Source of the DNA: Rickettsiales bacterium
GTDB taxonomy: Bacteria; Pseudomonadota; Alphaproteobacteria; Rickettsiales; UBA998
Length of the DNA stretch: 19,497 bases
Direction: 5' to 3'
Assembly: GCA_019749855.1 (NCBI GenBank)
Contig: JAIEPI010000108.1
Coordinates: 1 to 19,497 of the forward strand
Below, piece after piece: positions 1 through 7,033 of the stretch; positions within the stretch are counted from its first letter, which is position 1; every line of letters starts with the position of its first letter. The notes below the pieces were generated by a model that was not told where the DNA came from, searched no databases, and saw only the letters and a program-made list of their open reading frames with translations. Position numbers and translations under genes: made by a program.

Positions 1-1563
1 CGCGTAGAGCGATTATATGCAGTGATGGACGCTGCTTCCCATTGGCTCACGCAGCAACTTCGTCAAACGGGCGGCAGCGAGGCGCGTGACTATTTGCAAA
101 AACGCGGCATTCAGGAACAGACCATTCAGGAATTTCGGCTGGGCTATGGGCCGCCTAAGCGCAGTGCCATGAAGGAAGCGCTCATGCAGCGCGGGTTCAC
201 TGAATCGGAGATGAAAGAGGCGGGGCTGCTGGCGCAATCCGAAGAAGGCGGCGCGACGTACGATAAATTTCGCGGACGTTTGATGTTCCCTATTTATGAT
301 GGCTCCGGTCGCGTGATTGCCTTTGGTGGCCGGCTGATTGATCCAGAGGCGAAAGGCCCCAAATATTTAAACTCGCCTGAAACGCCGCTGTTTAGGAAAA
401 GTCATCAACTCTATCACCTCGATGTCGCACGCCGTGCTGCTTCGAAAACACGCGCCATGCTGGTGGTTGAGGGCTACATGGACGTCATTGCGCTGGCACA
501 GGCGGGGTTTGATCATGCTGTGGCGCCGCTCGGTACAGCGATCACCAAGGATCAGCTAGCCCTGCTGTGGCAAGTGGTGGATGAGCCGATACTCTGCCTC
601 GATGGGGACGCGGCAGGCTGGCGGGCGATGGAGAGGGCGCTGGAACTGGCGTTGCCGTTGCTGGCTCCGGCGAAGAGTCTGGCTTTCGTGCGGCTGCCAG
701 CCGGAGAGGATCCCGATTCACTGGTGCAAAAACAGGGCGCCGAGGCGATGGAGCGTCTGTTGATACAGCGCCAGCCGCTGATCGAGGTGTTCTGGGAAAA
801 ATTTTATACAACGCAGCCCCATGAGACACCTGAGCAACAAGCCGGTGTTGAGGAAACACTCAAGCGTATGATTGAGCAAATACAAAACGCATCGGTGCGT
901 ATGTATTATCAGCAAGCGGTGAAAGAGCGTCTGTGGAATGCCCGCCGCCAGAATTTCAGCAAAAACAGCAAAAAGAACGTGTCACATAAAAAAGATGCCG
1001 CCTCAGGCATGCCGGACGGCTCATTGCAGGTGTTGCGGCGCTCCAAGGCGGCATTGCTAACACCCATGCAAGAGCATGCGGGCGGTCGCACTGACACGTA
1101 TCTGGCGATGCTGTTATTGTTTGCCCATTATCCGGCTCTGTGGGATGGGGCATGGGAAGAGGCGCTCGCGGAGGCTCACTTGACGCAACCCGTGCATCAG
1201 CAGATGCGTGACCTGTTGCTTGAGATATTATCCCCGCAGGAGGGGGTGAATCGGGAGACGGTGATTGCCGCCATCATGCAGGCGAACGGCATGAAAGCAT
1301 GGAAAGCGTTTCTGCGCGAAACCTCACGCCATTTGCCAAAATCGGTGCTGAGCGCGACAGAGGATGTGGGCATGCAAGCCGCACAGATTCAGCTGCAATA
1401 TCTGAGTCAGCGCTTGGAGTTGATGGCGCTGGAAGATGCCTATAGTGAAGCCCATATGCGATTTGCGCAGACCATGCAGGACCGTGAATGGCAACGAATG
1501 GAGCATTTGCGCCAACGCATCAGTGAAGTAAAGCATACGCAGAGTTTTTTTCCTGAGGATTAG
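1..1563 (+). CDS. dnaG: DNA primase DnaG, 5' end missing
   Basis: DnaG makes the short RNA primers for DNA replication and works with the DnaB helicase. The frame is open to the first base of the window, so the gene starts upstream. The roughly 100-residue zinc-binding domain is absent and 520 residues remain. A GTG at 22 is unlikely to be the real start, because the codons before it continue the family sequence. The visible part begins in the catalytic core. The TOPRIM domain carries the EGYMD motif (E157 to D161 in the visible numbering) and the metal-binding LDGDAAG motif (D201, D203). A basic linker follows near residues 315-330, then a helical C-terminal domain of the DnaB-binding type. 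The rpoD gene follows on the same strand, as in the classic macromolecular-synthesis operon, but after a 238-base gap with its own promoter. Identification is secure. Confidence 0.96.
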   Translation, partial: RVERLYAVMDAASHWLTQQLRQTGGSEARDYLQKRGIQEQTIQEFRLGYGPPKRSAMKEALMQRGFTESEMKEAGLLAQSEEGGATYDKFRGRLMFPIYDGSGRVIAFGGRLIDPEAKGPKYLNSPETPLFRKSHQLYHLDVARRAASKTRAMLVVEGYMDVIALAQAGFDHAVAPLGTAITKDQLALLWQVVDEPILCLDGDAAGWRAMERALELALPLLAPAKSLAFVRLPAGEDPDSLVQKQGAEAMERLLIQRQPLIEVFWEKFYTTQPHETPEQQAGVEETLKRMIEQIQNASVRMYYQQAVKERLWNARRQNFSKNSKKNVSHKKDAASGMPDGSLQVLRRSKAALLTPMQEHAGGRTDTYLAMLLLFAHYPALWDGAWEEALAEAHLTQPVHQQMRDLLLEILSPQEGVNRETVIAAIMQANGMKAWKAFLRETSRHLPKSVLSATEDVGMQAAQIQLQYLSQRLELMALEDAYSEAHMRFAQTMQDREWQRMEHLRQRISEVKHTQSFFPED

Positions 1564-1636
1564 TCCTTGATATGTCTCTATTGCACGACACTGTGTCTTT
1601 TTCATCTTGCATAGTAAACATTCGGGGTGCTAACAG

Positions 1637-1665
1637 TTGAAACTGCACAAACCACTACATATATG
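1637..1665 (+). promoter_or_regulatory. Probable sigma70 promoter of rpoD
   Basis: A -35 box TTGAAA (1637-1642) and a -10 box TATATG (1660-1665) are separated by 17 bases. Transcription would start near 1672 and give a leader of about 130 bases before the rpoD start codon. The 1564-1801 gap holds no other convincing element and no clear dnaG terminator, so read-through from dnaG is also possible. The call rests on consensus matching only. Confidence 0.5.
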
Positions 1666-1670
1666 GTGGT
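1651..1670. repeat. Inverted repeat overlapping the rpoD -10 box
   Basis: ACCAC (1651-1655) and GTGGT (1666-1670) are perfect inverted arms around ten mostly A/T bases that contain the predicted -10 box. Further A-T and G-U pairing could extend it by two pairs as RNA. Its position suits an operator, but the arms are short and chance is not excluded. Confidence 0.35.
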
Positions 1671-1801
1671 AAACCAGCAAAAAGAGTGCTATGCCGCACA
1701 GCTTTAACATTTCTAACGTCACCTTTAAGCACGAGTGAGGTTGTTAAGTGTGGTTCTTATTGTTTCCACCTAAACCTCCTAAAACTGAAGCAGGGAAAAC
1801 T

Positions 1802-4720
1802 ATGGCTCCGGCGAAACAAGCAAAAAAGCAGGCAAATCCTGCTAAAAAGGCGTCCACTAAAACAAAAGCTCCAATAAAAAAGGCTCCCATCAAAACGGCT
1901 TCAACAAAAGCTGCGCCAGTGAAAGCCTCCCGCCCAGCCGTAAAAAAAACCACGCCAGTGAAGCCAGTCGCCAAAAAACAAGCATCCAAGCCAGTCGCTA
2001 AGACAGCAAAGCCGGTAAAGAAACCAATGCCCTCAAAGGCTCCGGCAAAGGCTCCTGCAAAGAAAACAAGTGCTAAAAAAGCACCTCTGACCCCTGTTTT
2101 GGTGAAGTCAAAGACGTCGCCAGCCGCGAAAGCAAGACCAACAGCTTCCAAAGCGAAGCCACCAGTTGCTAAAGCGAAGCCAAAACCTGCGGCAAAATCT
2201 TCGCAGCGTTCACGTCCCACTTCCCCGCAAGCAAAACCTGCGCTAAAAGCCAAGGCCGCCAACGCCGCGCCAACAGCGAAACGTCCAGCACCTGCTGCTC
2301 GTAAGTCACCCGTGAGCTTAGTGAAGAATGCTAAGCAAACGCAAAAAAAACCGGCAAAAGCCGGACAAACGATTACAAAGCCAAATCTTAAGCCTGTCGC
2401 CGCGCAGCCATCGAAAACATCCGTAAAAACCCCTGTAAAAAAAGAAGTTAAAAAAGCCCCCATGTCCATTAAAAAAGAACAGACTGCCCTTAAAGATGCC
2501 ACCCACAAAGAGGCTAAGGTGACCAAGCAAAGCGCGGCCTCAGCTGTTGAAAATGCAGCGCCAGTGGTGAGCAAACAGGCTGCTGCGAATAGTGAGGCAA
2601 AGCTGCTGAAGCGTCTGCTGGAAGTGGCTCGCAAAAACAAGGGCGTGATCACTTACAATGACCTGAATGAATATATTCCGGCGGATGAGTTTTCACCCGA
2701 GAAAATTGATTCCATGATAGCTCAGCTTACCCAGCTGAAAATCCGAGTGATTGAGGATGCGGAGGCCGAAGCAGAGGCAGAGGAAGAAGACGATGTGCCA
2801 ATCGTCGCTGATGAAGAAGAATCAGGTGAGCCAAAAGAGGAAACCGTGGCAGAGCCCATTGGCCGCTCGGATGATCCGGTGCGTATGTATCTGCGTGAAA
2901 TGGGCAATGTTGAATTGCTCTCACGTGATGGTGAAATCGAGATTGCCAAGCGCATCGAAAAAGGCCGTGAGATGCTCATCAGTGCGCTGTTTGAGAATCC
3001 AGTGATTATGCACGAGTTGCTGAAATGGCGTGATGATCTCGCTGAGGGCAAAATGCTGCTGCGTGAGATCATTGATCTGGACGCGACGTACGGGGCCAAT
3101 GAGGAAATGGGCGAAGGTGGCATCCCTATGCAGGCTGGGGCACCGGTGATTCCTGCCCCCGTCGTGGAGCCTGAAATCGATAAAGCCGCCAAAGCTGCCG
3201 AGGAAAAACGCCTGAAAGAAGAAGCGCGTTTAAAAGAAAAAGAAGCCAAAGCCGCCAAAGCTGCCGAGGAAAAGAAGAAAAAAGAAGAAGCCAAAAAAGC
3301 GGCCGCCAAACTTAAATCATCCAAAAAATCAACCGCCGAGGACGATGATTTTGATGACGATATGGATGATATTGTCCTTGAAGATGAAGAGGAAGAGGAG
3401 GGCGAAGCTGAAGGCGAGGCCGAAGCCGAAGATGATGAGGACGATGATAATCCGATTTCACTGGTGGCGATGGAAAATGCCCTACTGCCGCAAGTGCTGG
3501 CAACGCTCGATCAATTTGCGGGCATCAGCGGCAAGATGCGTAAAATCCAGCAAAAACGACTGGATGCGGCGTTTGGTGAAGATGTTGGCAACGATAAAGA
3601 CAACAAAGATTACATCAAGCTGCGCAAAGAATTGGCAGAACTCATGCTCGATGTGCGTTTCTCCAACGCATGCGTCGAGGATCTGACCGAAAAACTACAT
3701 GACATCAATCGTAACCTGATGGCAATTGAAGGAAAAATCCTGCGCTACGCGGACAAAAAGAAAGTCGATCGCCGTGATTTCCTCACCGAATGGCAAGGCC
3801 ATGAGTTGGAGCAAGGCTGGCTGAAGCGTGTGGGCGCTAAAAAAGGCAAGGGCTGGAAAGACTTCGCGGAATCACATGGCGAGGCCGTTGAAAAACTGCG
3901 CGAGGAAGTAGCGGCCGTTGCACGCGAAGTGGGCGTTGATATCGGCGAATTCAAACGCATGGTGATGGATGTTCAAAAGGGTGAACGCACCGCGTCGCAA
4001 GCTAAAAAAGAGATGATTGAGGCGAATCTTCGCCTTGTGATTTCGATTGCGAAAAAATACACGAACCGCGGCCTGCAATTCCTTGATCTGATTCAGGAGG
4101 GCAATATCGGCCTGATGAAGGCGGTGGATAAGTTTGAATACCGTCGCGGTTACAAATTCTCAACCTACGCCACCTGGTGGATTCGACAGGCGATTACGCG
4201 TTCCATCGCCGATCAGGCGCGCACCATTCGTATTCCGGTGCACATGATTGAAACCATTAATAAAATCGTGCGCACTTCACGCCAAATGCTGCATGAAATT
4301 GGCCGCGAGCCAACACCGGAAGAGCTGGCGGAAAAGCTGGTGATGCCGCTGGATAAAGTGCGCAAGGTGATGAAAATTGCCAAAGAGCCGGTGTCCTTGG
4401 AAACGCCGATTGGCGATGAGGAGGACTCACATCTGGGTGACTTCATCGAGGATAAAAATGCCATCCTGCCGATTGATGCTGCCATCCAATCCAACTTGCG
4501 TGAAACCACCACGCGCATTCTGGCCAGCCTTACGCCACGTGAAGAACGCGTGCTGCGTATGCGCTTCGGTATCGGCATGAATACTGACCATACGCTGGAG
4601 GAAGTGGGGCAGCAATTCTCGGTCACACGGGAACGTATCCGCCAGATTGAAGCCAAAGCATTACGCAAGCTGAAGCATCCCAGCCGCAGCCGCAAAATGC
4701 GTAGCTTCCTCGAGCATTAA
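1802..4720 (+). CDS. rpoD: RNA polymerase sigma factor RpoD with an H1-like N-terminal tail
   Basis: This is the housekeeping sigma70 factor, which directs RNA polymerase to most promoters. The ATG at 1802 is chosen because AGGGA (1792-1796) lies six bases upstream; a GTG at 1748 has no such site. The product has 972 residues, against about 610-700 usually. Order: residues 1-214 rich in Lys, Ala and Pro, with about 53 Lys and no acidic residue; region 1.1 at about 266-330, ending in an acidic run; region 1.2 at about 357-392; a long non-conserved region whose residues about 458-550 are Lys/Glu/Ala-rich and then strongly acidic; region 2 from about 740, including the RGLQFLDLIQEGN motif and the WWIRQAI segment at 792; region 3; and the region 4 helix-turn-helix at about 930-967. 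The core is intact, so the protein should be functional. An ATG at 2462 would remove the tail but has no ribosome site. The role of the tail is unknown. Confidence 0.96.
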   Translation: MAPAKQAKKQANPAKKASTKTKAPIKKAPIKTASTKAAPVKASRPAVKKTTPVKPVAKKQASKPVAKTAKPVKKPMPSKAPAKAPAKKTSAKKAPLTPVLVKSKTSPAAKARPTASKAKPPVAKAKPKPAAKSSQRSRPTSPQAKPALKAKAANAAPTAKRPAPAARKSPVSLVKNAKQTQKKPAKAGQTITKPNLKPVAAQPSKTSVKTPVKKEVKKAPMSIKKEQTALKDATHKEAKVTKQSAASAVENAAPVVSKQAAANSEAKLLKRLLEVARKNKGVITYNDLNEYIPADEFSPEKIDSMIAQLTQLKIRVIEDAEAEAEAEEEDDVPIVADEEESGEPKEETVAEPIGRSDDPVRMYLREMGNVELLSRDGEIEIAKRIEKGREMLISALFENPVIMHELLKWRDDLAEGKMLLREIIDLDATYGANEEMGEGGIPMQAGAPVIPAPVVEPEIDKAAKAAEEKRLKEEARLKEKEAKAAKAAEEKKKKEEAKKAAAKLKSSKKSTAEDDDFDDDMDDIVLEDEEEEEGEAEGEAEAEDDEDDDNPISLVAMENALLPQVLATLDQFAGISGKMRKIQQKRLDAAFGEDVGNDKDNKDYIKLRKELAELMLDVRFSNACVEDLTEKLHDINRNLMAIEGKILRYADKKKVDRRDFLTEWQGHELEQGWLKRVGAKKGKGWKDFAESHGEAVEKLREEVAAVAREVGVDIGEFKRMVMDVQKGERTASQAKKEMIEANLRLVISIAKKYTNRGLQFLDLIQEGNIGLMKAVDKFEYRRGYKFSTYATWWIRQAITRSIADQARTIRIPVHMIETINKIVRTSRQMLHEIGREPTPEELAEKLVMPLDKVRKVMKIAKEPVSLETPIGDEEDSHLGDFIEDKNAILPIDAAIQSNLRETTTRILASLTPREERVLRMRFGIGMNTDHTLEEVGQQFSVTRERIRQIEAKALRKLKHPSRSRKMRSFLEH
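3182..3273 (+). repeat. 26-base direct repeat inside rpoD
   Basis: The 26 bases at 3182-3207 recur exactly at 3248-3273, a shift of 66 bases or 22 codons. The repeat encodes the Lys/Ala/Glu segment KAAKAAEEK twice. Exact identity, including at third codon positions, suggests recent duplication within the charged insert of the RpoD non-conserved region. Confidence 0.85.
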
Positions 4721-4733
4721 GCGGAATCATTAT

Positions 4734-4767
4734 AAAAAGGGCCGTGTCTTTGATGAGGCCCTTTTTT
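4734..4767 (+). terminator. Rho-independent terminator of rpoD
   Basis: A perfect 10-base-pair stem pairs AAAAAGGGCC (4734-4743) with GGCCCTTTTT (4757-4766) around a 13-base loop, and the right arm runs into a T tract. It begins 14 bases after the rpoD stop codon. The A-rich left arm could also let it work on the opposite strand, but no minus-strand gene ends here. Confidence 0.9.
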
Positions 4768-4774
4768 GCATCTA

Positions 4775-4801
4775 GGATACGGCTGTATCCATTGTGTTTT
4801 T
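4775..4801 (+). terminator. Second hairpin with T-rich tail after rpoD
   Basis: GGATAC (4775-4780) pairs with GTATCC (4785-4790) around a GGCT loop, followed by ATTGTGTTTTT. It is weaker than the hairpin just upstream and could be a back-up terminator insulating the next promoter, which starts only a few bases further on. Confidence 0.4.
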
Positions 4802-4804
4802 ACG

Positions 4805-4833
4805 TTGGCATTCATGCATGAGCAGCCTATAAA
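4805..4833 (+). promoter_or_regulatory. Strong sigma70 promoter of the surface-polysaccharide operon
   Basis: TTGGCA (4805-4810) and TATAAA (4828-4833) have the ideal 17-base spacing, with one mismatch to consensus in each box. Initiation near 4840 is followed at once by a Shine-Dalgarno sequence (4844-4848) and the ATG at 4856. The short leader makes the gene start at 4856 convincing. Confidence 0.7.
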
Positions 4834-4855
4834 GCTGGAGAGCAGGGGATGGTTC

Positions 4856-5122
4856 ATGGATCGGGAAACACAACAACGAGTGCAAAAAGCCAATGCCCGT
4901 TTGCTACTGCGTATTTTATGGCGTGAGGCGCTCTATGTCGCGCCGCTGACCTGCCTGCTGCTCGTGTTAATCACCAAAAACCTGCCAGTGTCGCTGGGTA
5001 TTTCCAGTGCCATCTTTGCGATCGGCATGGCTGGATATCATTACTTTAAACGGCGATTCACACAGCAGGGACTGCTCGATGATGCTGGGCCTAACAGTTC
5101 TGCATCCTCACATGAATCCTGA
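4856..5122 (+). CDS. Small two-helix membrane protein, function unknown
   Basis: I do not recognise a family. The 88-residue product has a charged cytoplasm-like N terminus (residues 1-26) and two hydrophobic segments, about 29-46 and 50-65. A basic KRRF stretch and a polar Ser-rich tail follow. It has no signal peptide or catalytic motif that I can see. The ATG at 4856 is chosen over earlier in-frame starts because AGGGGA lies seven bases upstream and a promoter lies just before that. It is the first gene of a four-gene operon and its end overlaps the next gene by 11 bases. The company of a glycoside-hydrolase-like protein and an acyltransferase suggests a membrane accessory role in polysaccharide modification; that is inference from context only. 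Confidence 0.75.
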   Translation: MDRETQQRVQKANARLLLRILWREALYVAPLTCLLLVLITKNLPVSLGISSAIFAIGMAGYHYFKRRFTQQGLLDDAGPNSSASSHES

Positions 5123-5315
5123 GACAGTGGCACAATCTCCTTTGGATCCTCAACGATTCCCAACTTACGTGTTTCTGGCGTTAGTGGTGGCGATCTCGAT
5201 CGGCATGATTGTGTTTCAGTTCAGCGGTCGCCTGTGGCTGTCCATGACGACGGCGGCATTTTTGTTTATCGTTGATGTGGTGATGCTCCGCCGCATGATG
5301 GGGCGCGATAAATAA
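5112..5315 (+). CDS. Small two-helix membrane protein, function unknown
   Basis: The 67-residue product has a polar N terminus of about 18 residues, two hydrophobic segments (about 20-37 and 41-58) and a basic end, RRMMGRDK. I do not recognise the family. The start is uncertain: the ATG at 5112 lies inside the end of the preceding gene and lacks a clear ribosome site, and a GTG at 5127 is an alternative. The stop codon overlaps the next start by one base (TAATG), which points to translational coupling. The paired arrangement of two tiny two-helix proteins suggests that they act together, possibly as a complex with the membrane-anchored enzyme encoded next. Confidence 0.7.
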   Translation: MNPETVAQSPLDPQRFPTYVFLALVVAISIGMIVFQFSGRLWLSMTTAAFLFIVDVVMLRRMMGRDK

Positions 5316-7033
5316 TGCGACGCATCCCAACATTTTTGATGGCCATTATTTTGGCGCTCAGTGTGATTTTCATGCTTGTCGCGCTCAAGAGTCTGTTACC
5401 CAAACCGCCGCGGGTGGCGGCAGGTGGGGCGTTGTTGTGTGAGAATGATCCCAACTGGTTGTCACGCCGCAATACCCCGCTCTACATCGTGCCGCACGCA
5501 GAAGGGCGGGCATTGATGCTCTATGAAATGCGAGAGTGGCTTGAGCGCATGGAGCCAGGTGGTGCGCACGGTAAAATACAGCTTGGTTATACGATGGGTG
5601 TATTGCCGCTGACGCTTTACACAAAAAAAACGGGCAGTTGGGAAATCCAGACCGAGGATTTTGAGAAGGATCTGGCATGGGCAGCGCGGCAGAAGCGACC
5701 ATTTGTGGTCTATGTGCTGAGTAACCATTTTGCGGACACGGGAACGCCGCTGATCGAAGAGCTTAAACATGACGCACGCAACATGATGACGCTGCGCACG
5801 CCAAGTGCGTTCAAGGAGGATTATTTCCGTACAAAATTATTACCGTTTACGATGTCGTCCGACGCATCAATACCGGTGAATCACTATAAAAACAGAGCGT
5901 TAGCGGTGATTGCCCAGAAGCTCGCGGCATTTGACCGTGCGCACCCGGGATTGCTGATTGGCATCGAGATGAATGGCGAAACACACTACTTGTTTCCTGA
6001 TTTTTTTACCGGAACCGCCAATGTTCAAACACCACAATGGATGGATTACAGTGATCAGGCGGTGCAGGAATTTGCCGAGTTTTTACAACAGCGCGGCGTG
6101 ACGCTGCCGGCGGAAAAAATACGCGATATTCCGCTTGATCATTATCAGGCAGGGTATCTCCCTATATCAGGCTGGCTCGATGATCCCACCGGTCAATTGA
6201 ATGTTGAGATTTATGTGGATGGTCTAAAAAAAGCGAACGCGGAGAAGCCCATTAACCGGCTGGATGTTTTTGAGAATCCTGACAGCGGCGTCCATGAGCC
6301 CAATAGCGGCTTCTCCTACATGCTGGATGCAAGTGCTCTCGCCCACGGTAGGCATGTGGTTCAGGCTGTGGTGTCTTATGCGGGGAAACGCATGGAAATC
6401 GGACGGCGCGAATTTACTGTGGGGCGCGATACACCGAATCATGCCGCGGATTCCTCCATTACGACCGCATCGCTGAGTGGCCCTTTTAAGGGGTATCTAG
6501 ATCAGCCACTGAGTGGAAGTCAGGTGCATTACGAGCCGCTGGTGCGAGAGTTTCTGGCTTTCCGCGCACAGCAAGTCAAACAGCATATACAGAAAATGGC
6601 GACATTTTTTCATGCGGAGGGCTTTCCTGCAAAACGACTTTTCAGCTATCAGTTGACCCCGTGGCTGTTTGGCGGATGGAACGAACAGCTCTTTGGCATT
6701 GGCCGTGATTTCTTCTCAATGCAAGAGGTCACGCCCGGGGTGAATCTCTACGGGGGCAATGTCGCCAATCCACATGTATTTAATTATATGGATAACACCC
6801 GTGGCTACGCCATTCCTGAGATGCATCCGCAAATGGCTAATGCGGCGGGAATCATCGAGAAAGCCATGCGCTATCATTATTGTAAAGGCGCAGTTTTTAT
6901 GGGGCCGTACTTCGTGATGCTAAAGCAAAAAAAGAAGTATAATGAACATGCGCGCTTTCGCCTCAGTGCGGATAATCCCGATTGGGGTTCCGCGGATTTC
7001 TTTCGCATCCTCTCTGAGATGGTGAAGCAATGA
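5315..7033 (+). CDS. Membrane-anchored glycoside-hydrolase-like protein with internal Ig-like module
   Basis: The 572-residue protein starts with a single hydrophobic segment (about 6-27), probably a membrane anchor with the rest in the periplasm. The body resembles clan GH-A TIM barrels of the beta-galactosidase type. A strand with GIEMNGE carries E218 and E222 as acid/base candidates, a DYSDQAVQEF helix follows, and a later strand with IPEMHPQ carries E502 as nucleophile candidate. Between them, residues about 280-370 resemble the Ig-like modules with GW...VEIYVDG and an L-x-x-GRHVV ending that occur in bacterial surface-carbohydrate proteins. The substrate is unknown. It overlaps the upstream gene by one base and the downstream acyltransferase gene by four, so the two enzymes are probably made together and act on the same glycan. 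The enzyme class is a fold-level guess; the motifs have not been tested by alignment. Confidence 0.7.
   Translation: MRRIPTFLMAIILALSVIFMLVALKSLLPKPPRVAAGGALLCENDPNWLSRRNTPLYIVPHAEGRALMLYEMREWLERMEPGGAHGKIQLGYTMGVLPLTLYTKKTGSWEIQTEDFEKDLAWAARQKRPFVVYVLSNHFADTGTPLIEELKHDARNMMTLRTPSAFKEDYFRTKLLPFTMSSDASIPVNHYKNRALAVIAQKLAAFDRAHPGLLIGIEMNGETHYLFPDFFTGTANVQTPQWMDYSDQAVQEFAEFLQQRGVTLPAEKIRDIPLDHYQAGYLPISGWLDDPTGQLNVEIYVDGLKKANAEKPINRLDVFENPDSGVHEPNSGFSYMLDASALAHGRHVVQAVVSYAGKRMEIGRREFTVGRDTPNHAADSSITTASLSGPFKGYLDQPLSGSQVHYEPLVREFLAFRAQQVKQHIQKMATFFHAEGFPAKRLFSYQLTPWLFGGWNEQLFGIGRDFFSMQEVTPGVNLYGGNVANPHVFNYMDNTRGYAIPEMHPQMANAAGIIEKAMRYHYCKGAVFMGPYFVMLKQKKKYNEHARFRLSADNPDWGSADFFRILSEMVKQ

Noticed and set aside
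1587..1603. Possible dnaG terminator, GACA/TGTC arms followed by Ts
   Set aside because: The stem is only four pairs with a three-base loop, too weak to support a terminator call.
1802..2590. A separate histone-like gene fused to rpoD by a sequencing error
   Set aside because: The frame is continuous with a single well-placed start and no stop or second ribosome site between tail and sigma domains; an error would need to delete both.
1744..2652. Long minus-strand open frame (about 300 codons), rich in Ala, Phe and Gly
   Set aside because: It is the antisense shadow of the Lys/Ala/Pro-rich rpoD tail. The hydrophobic look comes from reading Lys and Ala codons backwards, and the sense strand has a ribosome site and continues into conserved sigma domains.
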